NCBI GenBank assembly: GCA_002083635.1
Contig: MSXP01000004.1
Span: 124,001-188,000 of the forward strand
Source: Proteobacteria bacterium ST_bin12
Lineage (GTDB): Bacteria > Pseudomonadota > Gammaproteobacteria > Burkholderiales > Methylophilaceae
Direction: 5' to 3'
DNA length: 64,000 bases
Both the position numbers and the translations under genes were made by a program. Of this stretch, positions 1-8,857 are shown piece after piece. The notes below the pieces were generated by a model, which was not told where the DNA came from, searched no databases, and saw nothing but the letters and a program-made list of their open reading frames with translations. Positions within the stretch are counted from its first letter, which is position 1; the number at the start of each line of letters is the position of its first letter.

Positions 1-275
1 AGTGTCACCTAAATGCGTTAAGTAACGATTAATAATTAAAAACTTACAATTTTTTTGACTTCTAAAGATGAATTCAGTTTAAATTTAAGCTAGATAATTT
101 GGTTAAGTCTTACCTATCAGTAAGCATGTAATGATAATTAAGATATAAAAATAGCCTTGAAATATATCACATACTAGGCTTGAAATAAATGACTTAAATC
201 ATATCCGTGATTATACGTGGCTTGCTAATCTCTTTTAAATTACCTAAAAACAAGCTGTATTTTGAAACAGGCAAA
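1..275. other. AT-rich stretch without a recognisable gene
   Basis: I see no convincing coding region, RNA gene or strong hairpin here. The stretch lies downstream of metZ and is strongly AT-rich. Two imperfect copies of a short word (AGCCTTGAAATA and AGGCTTGAAATA) lie about 25 bases apart near 152-190. I attach no function to them. Confidence 0.5.
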
Positions 276-1457
276 CTAAAAGCGTAAATCTGCTTTTAAA
301 TCATCTACATGCTCTAGTCCAACCGCTATTCTGACTAAATTATCACTAATTCCAGCCTCTAACCTCGCCTCTGCGGTAATCCGGCTATGCGTTGTAGTGG
401 CAGGATGCGTAATGGTACTTTTCGCATCGCCTAAATTAGCGGTGATAGAAATCAACTCTGTCGAATCTATTAGCGCCCAAGCGGCTTCTTGCTTAGTTTG
501 ACCAGATTTTTGCTTCACTTCAAAACTAACAATACCGCCACCACTTAACTGCTGCTTCATGGCTAGTGCATGCTGCGGATGAGATGCTAATCCAGGATAA
601 TAAACACGCGCAATTTGCGGTTGCGCTTCTAACCATGCTGCTAACGCTAATGCTTTGCGTGCGTGCGCTTCCATACGAATATGCAAGGTTTCCAAACCTT
701 TTAAAAATACCCACGCATTAAAGGCACTCATGGTAACGCCTGCAGTGCGTAAAAACCCATATACTGGCTCCATTAAGGCTTTACTACCAAGCACAGCACC
801 GCCTAAACACCTGCCCTGCCCGTCAATATATTTAGTGGCAGAGTGAATAATAATATCAGCGCCTAAATCTAAGGGCTTTTGAATTGCAGGCGTGCAAAAA
901 CAATTGTCCACCACTAGATAAGCATTTGCTTGATGCGCAACATCAGCCAGCGCCCGAATATCACACACTTCAGTGAGAGGATTAGAAGGTGTTTCCACAA
1001 AAAATAACTTGGTTTTAGGCGTAATGGCAGCTTGCCATTCGGAAGGATTAGTCAGCGATACAAAAGTCACTTCCAAGCCCCAGCGCTTAAGAATATTGCC
1101 AAATAATTGCACACTAGTGCCGAAGACACTGCGCGATGCCACAACATGGTCGCCTGCATTGCACAAACCCATTACGCAGGCCAAAATCGCAGACATGCCA
1201 CTTGATGTAGCCACGCACTGTTCTGCACCTTCTAGCGCAGCCAATTTGTTTTGAAACATGCTGACTGTTGGATTGGTAAAGCGCGAGTAAATATTGCCTG
1301 GCTCTGCACCGCTAAAACGTGCAGCAGCTTGCGCGGCGCTCTTAAATTTAAAGCTTGAATTCAAAAACAAAGCTTCCGAGTTCTCTCCAAACTCAGTCGT
1401 TTCTGTGCCAGCTCTTACACTTAATGTTTCAGGATGATAGGTTTTATTGCTTGTCAT
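276..1457 (-). CDS. metZ: O-succinylhomoserine sulfhydrylase MetZ
   Basis: A cytosolic pyridoxal-phosphate enzyme that makes homocysteine directly from an activated homoserine and sulfide in methionine synthesis. The 393-aa protein has the Cys/Met-metabolism PLP fold over its whole length; Lys209 in HSATKYIDGQG is the expected Schiff-base lysine, and the SSGMSAILA loop near residue 85 lies on the cofactor-phosphate side. A leader of about 280 bases separates it from purF and carries a promoter, a SAM-II-type aptamer and a terminator, so it is probably an independent unit repressed by S-adenosylmethionine. That leader supports a methionine role over cystathionine chemistry. Preference for O-succinyl rather than O-acetyl homoserine is inferred from overall MetZ resemblance and is less certain. 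No strong ribosome-binding site precedes the ATG. Confidence 0.93.
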   Translation of the reverse strand: MTSNKTYHPETLSVRAGTETTEFGENSEALFLNSSFKFKSAAQAAARFSGAEPGNIYSRFTNPTVSMFQNKLAALEGAEQCVATSSGMSAILACVMGLCNAGDHVVASRSVFGTSVQLFGNILKRWGLEVTFVSLTNPSEWQAAITPKTKLFFVETPSNPLTEVCDIRALADVAHQANAYLVVDNCFCTPAIQKPLDLGADIIIHSATKYIDGQGRCLGGAVLGSKALMEPVYGFLRTAGVTMSAFNAWVFLKGLETLHIRMEAHARKALALAAWLEAQPQIARVYYPGLASHPQHALAMKQQLSGGGIVSFEVKQKSGQTKQEAAWALIDSTELISITANLGDAKSTITHPATTTHSRITAEARLEAGISDNLVRIAVGLEHVDDLKADLRF

Positions 1458-1500
1458 AATTTCAAATCACTTAAATAGTTAAGCATAGCATTTGGGCGTT

Positions 1501-1541
1501 AAAAAACCCGTGTTAGCTAAAGAATAAGCTAAAACGGGTTT
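1501..1541 (-). terminator. Intrinsic terminator of the metZ leader
   Basis: On the minus strand AAACCCGTTTTAGCT (1541-1527) pairs with AGCTAACACGGGTTT (1518-1504) around an 8-base loop with one mismatch, and a run of T follows immediately (1506-1501). It lies between the SAM-II-type aptamer and the metZ start, only 44 bases before the ATG. It therefore looks like the expression platform of the riboswitch rather than a simple purF terminator. The UUUAGC in its 5' arm can pair with the conserved GCUAAA of the aptamer, giving an antiterminator alternative. Confidence 0.85.
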
Positions 1542-1623
1542 GGCTCTCGCTTTAGCAGAATTTATTATGCGCCCGCAAGCTGAGTAAGGCTTTGTTTAAA
1601 GTTGGCCACTCAAATCAGCGCAA
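1542..1623 (-). ncRNA. SAM-II (SAM-alpha) type riboswitch upstream of metZ
   Basis: The minus-strand RNA has the order expected for SAM-II: P1 5' strand UGCGC (1622-1618), then UGAUUUG, then GCUUGCGG, P1 3' strand GCGCA, an AU-rich segment with AUAAAU, then the conserved GCUAAA (1556-1551). CUUGC (1579-1575) can pair with GCGAG (1550-1546), which gives the pseudoknot typical of the class. SAM-II is known upstream of metA, metX and metZ genes, so the position fits. One oddity is that the first loop is longer than in minimal examples and contains an extra GAGU-GGC / GCC-UU-ACUC hairpin. Recognition was by eye; a covariance-model score was not available. Confidence 0.87.
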
Positions 1624-1627
1624 TTAC

Positions 1628-1656
1628 ATTTAACGCCTTTTGAAAAGACCTGTCAA
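1628..1656 (-). promoter_or_regulatory. Sigma70-type promoter of the metZ leader
   Basis: On the minus strand TTGACA (1656-1651) is followed after exactly 17 bases by TTAAAT (1633-1628). The predicted start of transcription falls at about 1621-1624, right at the first base of the riboswitch P1 stem, which suits a short SAM-II leader. The -35 box is perfect and the -10 box matches 4 of 6. A second TTGACA further upstream has a poorer partner. Confidence 0.65.
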
Positions 1657-1734
1657 GAAAATAACATATCAAAAATATATTCAATTTTTAGGCAAAAAAT
1701 AATGTTAAGTGTCAACTTGCAACAAAAAATACAA

Positions 1735-3282
1735 CTAAGAAACTTGTTCTACCGCCTCATCTTCTTCTGCGTCAATCAGATTTAAATCAAGTTGTGTGCT
1801 TGAATTGCTGGGTTTTTGCTTTTTGTTGAAATCGCCGCGCGCAGATTCAATACGATTTAAATAGGCGGCGTCCACATCGCCTGTGACATATTTTCCATCA
1901 AAGCAGCTGCAATCAAATACACGCATATTGGGATTTGATTTGACGATACCCTCTACCAAAGAGTCTAAATCTTGATAAATAAGCGCATCAGCACCTATCT
2001 CTTGGCAAATTTGCTCATCGGTGCGGCCTGTAGCCAATAGTTCATCACGGCTTGGCATATCAATACCATATACATTTGGAAAACGTACTGGCGGTGCGGC
2101 TGATGCAAAGTACACTTTATTAGCACCAGCATCGCGTGCCATTTGTACAATTTGCTGTGATGTTGTGCCTCTAACAATCGAGTCATCCACCAATAAAACA
2201 TTTTTACCTTTAAATTCAATACCGATTGGATTTAATTTTTGACGGACAGATTTTTTACGTAGCGCTTGTCCTGGCATAATAAAAGTGCGGCCAATGTAGC
2301 GATTTTTGATAAAGCCTTCGCGATAATCTAACCCTAACGAAATGCCCACTTGTAGCGCGCTTGGACGACTAGTGTCAGGAATCGGAATCACCACATCTAT
2401 TTTTAGATGGCTCCATTCACGTTTAATTTTTTCGGCTAAGGTTGTGCCCATATCTAGACGCGTTTGGTACACAGAAACGCCATCTATCACTGAATCAGGG
2501 CGGGCTAGATAAACATACTCAAAAATGCACGGATTTAATTTTGGATTTTCAGCGCATTGACGGCTAAACAAATTACCATCCATATCAATAAATACGGCTT
2601 CACCTGGTTCAACATCACGCATCAACTGAAAACCTAGCACGTCTAACGCAACGCTTTCAGAAGCGACAATGTATTCGGTACCTTTATCGGTATCTAATTT
2701 ACCAATCACTAGTGGGCGAATGCCGTTAGGGTCGCGAAACGCTAGCAAACCAAAATTGGCAATCATCGCAACTACCGCATAAGCGCCTTTGCAGCGCTTA
2801 TGCACGCCAGAAACCGCATCGAATGCCATATCTGTGTTTAAAACCGCATTGCGTGAGGTTTTTTCGATTTCATGTGCTAAAACGTTGAGTAAGACTTCTG
2901 AATCGGAATTGGTGTTGATATGGCGTAAATCTTGACGAAACATTTCTGATTTTAGCTGCTCAGAATTGGTTAAGTTACCGTTATGTCCGAGTACGATTCC
3001 GAATGGTGAATTCACATAAAACGGTTGCGCTTCTGCCGCACTTGAAGACCCTGCTGTTGGGTATCGCACATGCGCAATGCCTGCATTGCCTACTAGGCTA
3101 CGCATATGGCGGGTTTGAAACACATCTTTCACTAAGCCATTGTTTTTGTGCATAAAAAACGTATTGCCATCGCAAGTCACAATGCCAGCCGCGTCTTGAC
3201 CACGATGTTGCAATACCAACAAACCGTCGTACAACAGCTGGTTAACTGGATTTTTACCAACAATGCCTAGAATTCCGCACAT
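1735..3282 (-). CDS. purF: Amidophosphoribosyltransferase PurF
   Basis: Catalyses the committed step of purine synthesis, PRPP plus glutamine to phosphoribosylamine. The N-terminal glutaminase begins MCGILGIVG, with Cys2 as nucleophile after removal of Met. The C-terminal phosphoribosyltransferase half has the PRPP motif VLLVDDSIVRGTTS near residue 370. At 515 aa it is full length, with a short acidic tail that differs from other PurF proteins. It follows cvpA after about 80 bases, the classical cvpA-purF order, and appears to be the last gene of a long co-directional run starting near truA. No PurR-like operator was recognised. Confidence 0.97.
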   Translation of the reverse strand: MCGILGIVGKNPVNQLLYDGLLVLQHRGQDAAGIVTCDGNTFFMHKNNGLVKDVFQTRHMRSLVGNAGIAHVRYPTAGSSSAAEAQPFYVNSPFGIVLGHNGNLTNSEQLKSEMFRQDLRHINTNSDSEVLLNVLAHEIEKTSRNAVLNTDMAFDAVSGVHKRCKGAYAVVAMIANFGLLAFRDPNGIRPLVIGKLDTDKGTEYIVASESVALDVLGFQLMRDVEPGEAVFIDMDGNLFSRQCAENPKLNPCIFEYVYLARPDSVIDGVSVYQTRLDMGTTLAEKIKREWSHLKIDVVIPIPDTSRPSALQVGISLGLDYREGFIKNRYIGRTFIMPGQALRKKSVRQKLNPIGIEFKGKNVLLVDDSIVRGTTSQQIVQMARDAGANKVYFASAAPPVRFPNVYGIDMPSRDELLATGRTDEQICQEIGADALIYQDLDSLVEGIVKSNPNMRVFDCSCFDGKYVTGDVDAAYLNRIESARGDFNKKQKPSNSSTQLDLNLIDAEEDEAVEQVS

Positions 3283-3363
3283 AAATGAATTTCCTTAAAG
3301 AATTGCGTTTTACTGAAACAGTCGCTTTTTAAAAAAAGCGCTACTCATCAATTTTTAACCACA

Positions 3364-3855
3364 TTAATCATATTTAACGTGCTGTGCCACTTTTTGTGGC
3401 ACCCAAGGCAATGTTGCTTTAACAAGCGCCTCTAGTGGCGAACTAAACATTGCATTTGTCCAACGGATGTCTTTAGGTAGATTAGTTAACCCCGCTAAAA
3501 ACACTAAAATACATACAATAATTAATCCTTTTGCAAAGCCAAATAATGCGCCAAAAAAGCGATTTAGCCAACTTAAACCAATTTTTTTTAGCATGCTTGA
3601 GAGTGCTATTGATAACAAACTAAAAACCAACAAAACCCCAAAAAATAGAATTAAAAAACCTGCCAATACACGTAAAGCATCTGTCGGAATATCTTGTGGT
3701 AATAGAGGGATTAATTGAGCAACATAAGTTCTCGCAACATAAAATGCAACCACCCATCCAATAATCGATAATATTTCTCGTACCGCACCGCGCATCATAC
3801 TAACAATAATACACAGACCAATGATAATAAATACCGCGTAATCAAAGCTCGTCAT
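3364..3855 (-). CDS. cvpA: CvpA family inner-membrane protein
   Basis: A 163-aa protein of the colicin V production family with four predicted membrane helices (about 5-22, 28-48, 62-88 and 103-125) and a short hydrophilic tail. Its biochemical role is not settled; in enterobacteria it is needed for colicin V production and for envelope and bile-stress tolerance. The family call rests on the topology, the glycine-rich early helices and its location between the SPOR protein gene (18 bases upstream) and purF, as in Escherichia coli. Confidence 0.88.
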   Translation of the reverse strand: MTSFDYAVFIIIGLCIIVSMMRGAVREILSIIGWVVAFYVARTYVAQLIPLLPQDIPTDALRVLAGFLILFFGVLLVFSLLSIALSSMLKKIGLSWLNRFFGALFGFAKGLIIVCILVFLAGLTNLPKDIRWTNAMFSSPLEALVKATLPWVPQKVAQHVKYD

Positions 3856-3873
3856 CGCTTAAGATGATTCCAA

Positions 3874-4488
3874 TTACTGACTGACAACCATGCCTGTAAG
3901 GCCAGCATCTTTTATGTTTTGCAATGCAATTGCTGCTTCATTACGCTCACCTAACAAATGCGTGCGCAAGCGAATTTTTTTACCTTTAGCTGTATCAATT
4001 TTTTCTGTTTGCGATGAATAACCCATATCGGTTAGCTTTGACTGTAGTTGCTTTACGTTTGCCTCATCTGAAAACACGCCAATTTGCACATAAAATTTAG
4101 GGCTATTAGCATTTTTCTTATCGGCGGTGGTTAGCGCTTCTGTTTTGGGTTTAACTGAGGCAGTTTTTGGCTCAATTGGGATTTCCTGTGCGGCACCTAA
4201 CGGCTCATCAATTATCGATTCGCTATTAAGCGGAGGGGCTTCTGTAGGTAGTACATCTGCAGGGATTACATTCGAATCAAAATCGGATTGGGCTGGCAGT
4301 TCTGATGTTTGATTCTGATTAGATAATGTGATGGTGACTTCTTCTGTGGGTGCTGTCACGGTACGATCTTTTAAAATCATGGGTAATACAATAATCATTA
4401 GCAACACTAAGGCAACTGCCCCAACTAAACGGCGGCGTGCGCGTTTTTTTAAGGTCAATTCTTGATCATTAGGTGCGTCTTTTTGCAT
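3874..4488 (-). CDS. SPOR-domain membrane protein, DedD-like
   Basis: A 204-aa bitopic protein: a short basic cytoplasmic N-terminus with RRRLVG just before one membrane helix (about 19-40), a Ser/Thr/Pro/Glu-rich periplasmic linker, and a C-terminal SPOR domain (about 127-204) that begins FYVQIGVF and carries the usual alternating pattern. SPOR domains bind denuded glycan strands at the division septum. The position between folC and cvpA matches dedD of gammaproteobacteria, which supports a cell-division role, although identity with DedD itself is inferred from order and architecture only. Confidence 0.82.
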   Translation of the reverse strand: MQKDAPNDQELTLKKRARRRLVGAVALVLLMIIVLPMILKDRTVTAPTEEVTITLSNQNQTSELPAQSDFDSNVIPADVLPTEAPPLNSESIIDEPLGAAQEIPIEPKTASVKPKTEALTTADKKNANSPKFYVQIGVFSDEANVKQLQSKLTDMGYSSQTEKIDTAKGKKIRLRTHLLGERNEAAIALQNIKDAGLTGMVVSQ

Positions 4489-4556
4489 ATTTAACTTTCA
4501 GCCTTACGCTAGTATGTAGTTATTATGGGGTTGAAGCTACTGATTTAAACATAGAC

Positions 4557-5855
4557 TCAATCAATAGATGATTCAATCTTTTTGTTAGCAATATAATCAA
4601 TGGCATCCGCAACCGTGTAAAACGAACCAAACACAATGATTCTATCATTTTTGGTCGCAATAACACAGGCAGCAGCCAAGGCTGATGCAACGTTTGCAAA
4701 TAAATCCACCTTCGCGCTTGCTTGATGCTGTGTTAATTTACCATGTAATTCTTGTGCTTTTGCACCGCGAACGCTGTGATTATCCGCTATCAACCATGCA
4801 TCAATATACGGCGAAACAGCTTGAATCACACCATTAATATCTTTATCGGCCAGCATGGCGAACACAGCGATAGTTTTGCCGCTGCAAGGTGTGGTTTTTA
4901 AATTGTGTGCCAGCGACAATGCGGCGTGTGGATTATGCGCAACGTCTACAATAACGTGCGGATTTGAATCAATAGAGTAAAAGCGTCCAATTAGCGTTAC
5001 TGCTTGTAATGCGCTTTGAATATGTGCGATTTTTACCGGCAAAATACTGGTTAAGTATTGCACAGCACAAACAGCGCAAGCCGCATTATTGCGCTGAAAT
5101 TCGCCTTGTAGGCATAAATTCGGTAATAAAAAATCGTTTCCTGCTTCAGTAAATTGCCAGCCATTCATCAGTTTTTTTACATGAAAATCTCGATTAATTA
5201 ACTTTAATGGTGCATCAATCAGTTTTGCATAGTCTATTAAGCTATTGGGTGTATTTTCGTCGCCACAAATCGCTAATACATTTGGTCTAAAAATACCTGC
5301 TTTTTCAAAGCCGATTTTCTCTCGCGTATCTCCCAAATATTCCATGTGATCTAAATCAATCGTAGTCACAATACTGCAAGCAGGCTCAAATATATTCACC
5401 GCATCCAACCTGCCGCCCAAACCAACTTCTAATACAACCACATCAAGCTTTGATTGGCAAAAATGCCACATAGTAGCAAGTGTGCCCATCTCAAAATACG
5501 TTAATGGAATGTTGCCACGCGCGGTTTCAACTGCGTCAAAAGCGAGGCATAAATCGGTATCTGAAATTTCTTGCTGATTGATGCGCACACGCTCGTTGTA
5601 GCGCATTAAGTGCGGTGATGTATAACAACCAACGCTAAAGCTAGCTTCTGTGTAAATTTGGCTCAGCATCGCGCAAGTTGAGCCTTTGCCATTGGTGCCT
5701 GCAACAGTAATAATGGGAAAGCTGGGGTTGAGTTGCAAACGACTGGCAACAGCGCTCACGCGGTCTAAGCCCATTGCAATCGATTTAGGATGTAGCGCTT
5801 CGATATAAGCCAACCACTGTAGTGCAGTAGTTGGCTTAAGTGTTGAATTGGTCAC
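4557..5855 (-). CDS. folC: Bifunctional folylpolyglutamate/dihydrofolate synthase FolC
   Basis: Adds glutamate to dihydropteroate to make dihydrofolate and later extends the polyglutamate tail of reduced folates. The 432-aa protein has the Mur-ligase architecture, with P-loop VAGTNGKGST at residues 51-60, the omega-loop and catalytic region near TYFEMGTLA, and the central motif GLGGRLDAVNIF. It lies 34 bases after accD, the accD-folC-dedD-cvpA-purF order seen in many proteobacteria. Confidence 0.95.
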   Translation of the reverse strand: MTNSTLKPTTALQWLAYIEALHPKSIAMGLDRVSAVASRLQLNPSFPIITVAGTNGKGSTCAMLSQIYTEASFSVGCYTSPHLMRYNERVRINQQEISDTDLCLAFDAVETARGNIPLTYFEMGTLATMWHFCQSKLDVVVLEVGLGGRLDAVNIFEPACSIVTTIDLDHMEYLGDTREKIGFEKAGIFRPNVLAICGDENTPNSLIDYAKLIDAPLKLINRDFHVKKLMNGWQFTEAGNDFLLPNLCLQGEFQRNNAACAVCAVQYLTSILPVKIAHIQSALQAVTLIGRFYSIDSNPHVIVDVAHNPHAALSLAHNLKTTPCSGKTIAVFAMLADKDINGVIQAVSPYIDAWLIADNHSVRGAKAQELHGKLTQHQASAKVDLFANVASALAAACVIATKNDRIIVFGSFYTVADAIDYIANKKIESSID

Positions 5856-5888
5856 AGATATTAAGAATACAAAGTTAAAACTAAATGA

Positions 5889-6767
5889 TTAAGCAGCTTT
5901 GGGTATTTTCATTAAATTAGATAATAAGCTAGCTAGTCGCTGGCGCATTTCTCTGCGATCGATAATCAAATCGACAGCACCGTGTTCCACTAAAAACTCA
6001 GCGCGTTGAAAACCCTCTGGCAAGGTTTCGCGCACGGTTTGCTCAATCACGCGAGGGCCGGCAAAACCAATTAACGCGTTTGGTTCGGCAATAATAATAT
6101 CGCCCAGCATCGCAAAACTAGCCGATACGCCGCCCATTGTTGGGTCAGTTAACACTGAAACATAAGGCAAACCTGCTTGAGATAGCTTGGTTAAAGCTGC
6201 GCTGGTTTTAGCCATTTGCATGAGTGACAGCAAACCTTCTTGCATGCGCGCACCACCGCTGGCAGAAATACAAATAAAAGCGGATTTACTTTTAATCGCG
6301 GCATCAATACCGCGCACAAAACGCTCACCGACTACAGAGCCCATTGAGCCGCCCATAAATTTAAATTCGAAAGCGGCTACTACCACATTGACACCAAGTA
6401 TTTTGCCTTGCATAACAATTAATGCATCTTTTTCGCCCACTTCTTTTTGGGCAGCTTTCATGCGCTCTGCATAGCTTTTACTATCTTTGAATTTTAATGC
6501 ATCAACTGGCTCAATATTGGCGCCAATTTCAGTGCGCAATTCTGTTTTTGTATCGGCATCCAACAACTGATTTAATCTGGCGCGCGCGCCAATGCGATTA
6601 TGATGCGCACACTTTGGGCAGACTTCTGCGTTCGATTCTAAATCGGTTTTATATAAAACCGATTGGCAAGAATCGCATTTGCTCCAAAGACCTTCTGGCA
6701 CATTTTTCTTTTGTACAGCACCAACAACGTGTTGAATTTTTTGCGGAATTTTTTCTAACCAGCTCAT
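5889..6767 (-). CDS. accD: Acetyl-CoA carboxylase carboxyltransferase subunit beta AccD
   Basis: Beta subunit of the carboxyltransferase that moves CO2 from carboxybiotin to acetyl-CoA, giving malonyl-CoA for fatty-acid synthesis. Cys31, Cys34, Cys50 and Cys53 form the N-terminal C4 zinc finger. The crotonase-type core carries the glycine-rich SASGGARMQEG and the GGVSASFAMLGD oxyanion-hole region. At 292 aa it is the usual length. It lies between trpA and folC with short gaps and is probably co-transcribed with both. The alpha subunit accA is not in the window. Confidence 0.97.
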   Translation of the reverse strand: MSWLEKIPQKIQHVVGAVQKKNVPEGLWSKCDSCQSVLYKTDLESNAEVCPKCAHHNRIGARARLNQLLDADTKTELRTEIGANIEPVDALKFKDSKSYAERMKAAQKEVGEKDALIVMQGKILGVNVVVAAFEFKFMGGSMGSVVGERFVRGIDAAIKSKSAFICISASGGARMQEGLLSLMQMAKTSAALTKLSQAGLPYVSVLTDPTMGGVSASFAMLGDIIIAEPNALIGFAGPRVIEQTVRETLPEGFQRAEFLVEHGAVDLIIDRREMRQRLASLLSNLMKIPKAA

Positions 6768-6791
6768 TTTCTACTCCTTAAGCGTCAATTG

Positions 6792-7589
6792 CTAAGCGTC
6801 AATTGCAGCGCGCAACTCAATCATTAACTGACTGACATTCGCCACTAAATTATCGTCATTTGAATTTTCTATTGCCTGTACCATACGGCTGCCTACTACC
6901 ACCGCATCTGCAAATGCGGCCACATTTTTTGCAGTGACTGAATCTTTTACGCCAAAACCAACACCAATTGGCAAATCTGTTTTAAGTCGAATTTCTGCCA
7001 CGCGCGATTTCACTTCTTCAATATCTAAATTAGCAGAACCGGTGACGCCTTTAAGCGAAACGTAATACAAAAACCCGCTAGCTTGATTCACAATTAAATC
7101 AACGCGCGCTGAGTCTGATGTGGGCGATAATAAAAATATACTATCCATGCCATTGGCCTGAAGCTGGCTGATAAATGCTTTACATTCTTCTGGCGGATAA
7201 TCCACTGTAATTACACCATCAACGCCTGATTCTTTTGCTAACTGGGTAAATTTCTCAGCCCCCATCGCTTCAACAGGGTTAGCGTAACCCATTAATATAA
7301 CAGGTGTTTTATCATCTTTTTGGCGAAATTCCGCCACCATACTTAACACTTTTTTTAGGCCAACTTTATGCACCAAAGCGCGCTCACTTGCACGCTGAAT
7401 GACCGGGCCGTCGGCCATAGGGTCAGAAAATGGCACACCTAGCTCAATCATATCCGCACCTGTTTTTACCAAGGTATGCATTAAATTAACGGTGTGATTA
7501 GGGTGTGGATCACCTGCTGTAATGTAAGGAATTAACGCTTTTTTTTGGTTAAGTTTTAAGGTTGCGAAAATAGTTTGAATGCGTGACAT
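6792..7589 (-). CDS. trpA: Tryptophan synthase alpha chain TrpA
   Basis: Cleaves indole-3-glycerol phosphate to indole and glyceraldehyde 3-phosphate; indole is channelled to TrpB. The 265-aa TIM barrel has the catalytic glutamate in MIELGVPFSDPMADGP near residue 49 and the aspartate that follows it, and the phosphate-binding GVGFGVK near residue 213. It is 11 bases downstream of trpB, which suits coupled expression of the 1:1 complex. The coding sequence contains one copy of the recurrent word ACTTAACACT (7341-7350). Confidence 0.97.
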   Translation of the reverse strand: MSRIQTIFATLKLNQKKALIPYITAGDPHPNHTVNLMHTLVKTGADMIELGVPFSDPMADGPVIQRASERALVHKVGLKKVLSMVAEFRQKDDKTPVILMGYANPVEAMGAEKFTQLAKESGVDGVITVDYPPEECKAFISQLQANGMDSIFLLSPTSDSARVDLIVNQASGFLYYVSLKGVTGSANLDIEEVKSRVAEIRLKTDLPIGVGFGVKDSVTAKNVAAFADAVVVGSRMVQAIENSNDDNLVANVSQLMIELRAAIDA

Positions 7590-7600
7590 AAATTTAATTT

Positions 7601-8806
7601 TTATAATGTGATGTTGGCTAACTTAGCAACTGTGTTGATGTCTTTATCACCGCGACCAGATAAATTCACCAAAATGATTTCATCTTTACGCATGGTTTTA
7701 GCCATTTTTTCTGCATGGGCTAGCGCGTGACTAGATTCTAATGCAGGAATAATGCCCTCTGTGCGGCACAGACTATGAAATGCAGACATGGCTTCATCGT
7801 CCGTAATTGCGACGTATTCTGCACGTTTGATGTCTTTAAGCCATGCATGTTCTGGGCCAACGCCTGGGTAGTCTAAGCCTGCAGAAACCGAATGTGTTTC
7901 AATGATATTACCATCTGCATCTTGCATTAAATAAGTACGGTTGCCATGCAACACACCAATCGGACTATTCGCGGTTAACGGCGCGGCATGCATGCCTGTT
8001 TCCATGCCATGTCCAGCGGCTTCTACACCAATCAAACGTACATTTGGCACATCAATGTACGGATAAAAAATACCCATTGCATTAGAACCACCACCCACAC
8101 AGGCAACCACAGCATCTGGCTGACGACCTACCATCTCTTGCATTTGAATTTTGGCCTCAACTCCAATCACCGATTGAAAGTCGCGCACCATCATTGGGTA
8201 TGGGTGCGGGCCTGCGACTGTGCCGATAATATAAAACGTATTTTCAATATTGGTCACCCAGTCACGCATCGCTTCATTCAACGCGTCTTTAAGCGTTTTT
8301 GAGCCACTTTCTACTGGCACTACAGTTGCACCTAACAGTTTCATTCTGAACACATTGGGCGCTTGGCGTTTGACGTCCTCAGAGCCCATATAAACCACGC
8401 ACTCCAAGCCTAATCTAGCGGCGATTGTTGCCGTGGCAACGCCATGCTGGCCTGCGCCTGTTTCGGCAATCACGCGTGGCTTACCCATGCGTTTTGCCAG
8501 CAGAGCTTGGCCTATCGTATTGTTCACTTTGTGCGCGCCTGTATGGTTTAGGTCTTCGCGTTTTAGATAAATTTGCGCACCACCCACTTTATCCGACCAG
8601 CGCTTGGCGTGATAAATCGGACTTGGGCGACCAACAAAATGTTTTAAATCGTAGGCAAATTCGGCTAAAAAAGTTTCGTCATAACGATACTTTTCATACA
8701 TCACGCGCAGCTCTTCAAGCGCCTCGACTAGTGTTTCGGCAACAAAAATACCACCAAATTGACCAAAATGACCGCGCGCATCAGGCATGTCATACACTTG
8801 CATCAC
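7601..8806 (-). CDS. trpB: Tryptophan synthase beta chain TrpB
   Basis: Condenses indole with serine to give tryptophan, using PLP bound to Lys93 in HTGAHKVNN. The cofactor-phosphate loop VGGGSNAMG is present near residue 238 and the C-terminal SGRGDKD near residue 385. It is full length at 401 aa. Two consecutive ATG codons open the gene, so the start may be one codon further in. It sits between trpF and trpA; trpE, trpG, trpD and trpC are elsewhere, as is common in betaproteobacteria. Confidence 0.97.
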   Translation of the reverse strand: MMQVYDMPDARGHFGQFGGIFVAETLVEALEELRVMYEKYRYDETFLAEFAYDLKHFVGRPSPIYHAKRWSDKVGGAQIYLKREDLNHTGAHKVNNTIGQALLAKRMGKPRVIAETGAGQHGVATATIAARLGLECVVYMGSEDVKRQAPNVFRMKLLGATVVPVESGSKTLKDALNEAMRDWVTNIENTFYIIGTVAGPHPYPMMVRDFQSVIGVEAKIQMQEMVGRQPDAVVACVGGGSNAMGIFYPYIDVPNVRLIGVEAAGHGMETGMHAAPLTANSPIGVLHGNRTYLMQDADGNIIETHSVSAGLDYPGVGPEHAWLKDIKRAEYVAITDDEAMSAFHSLCRTEGIIPALESSHALAHAEKMAKTMRKDEIILVNLSGRGDKDINTVAKLANITL

Positions 8807-8857
8807 CTACTCCTCAATTCCTGCTTTATCAAACTTTGTTTTAAAGTATTTAATACG

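Noticed and set aside
3320..3345. AT-rich inverted repeat between cvpA and purF as a terminator
   Set aside because: It is mostly T and A with almost no loop and no GC-rich stem; the gene spacing argues for read-through.
8425..8844. 139-codon open frame on the plus strand over trpB
   Set aside because: Lies wholly inside trpB, with no ribosome-binding site and a composition typical of an antisense shadow.
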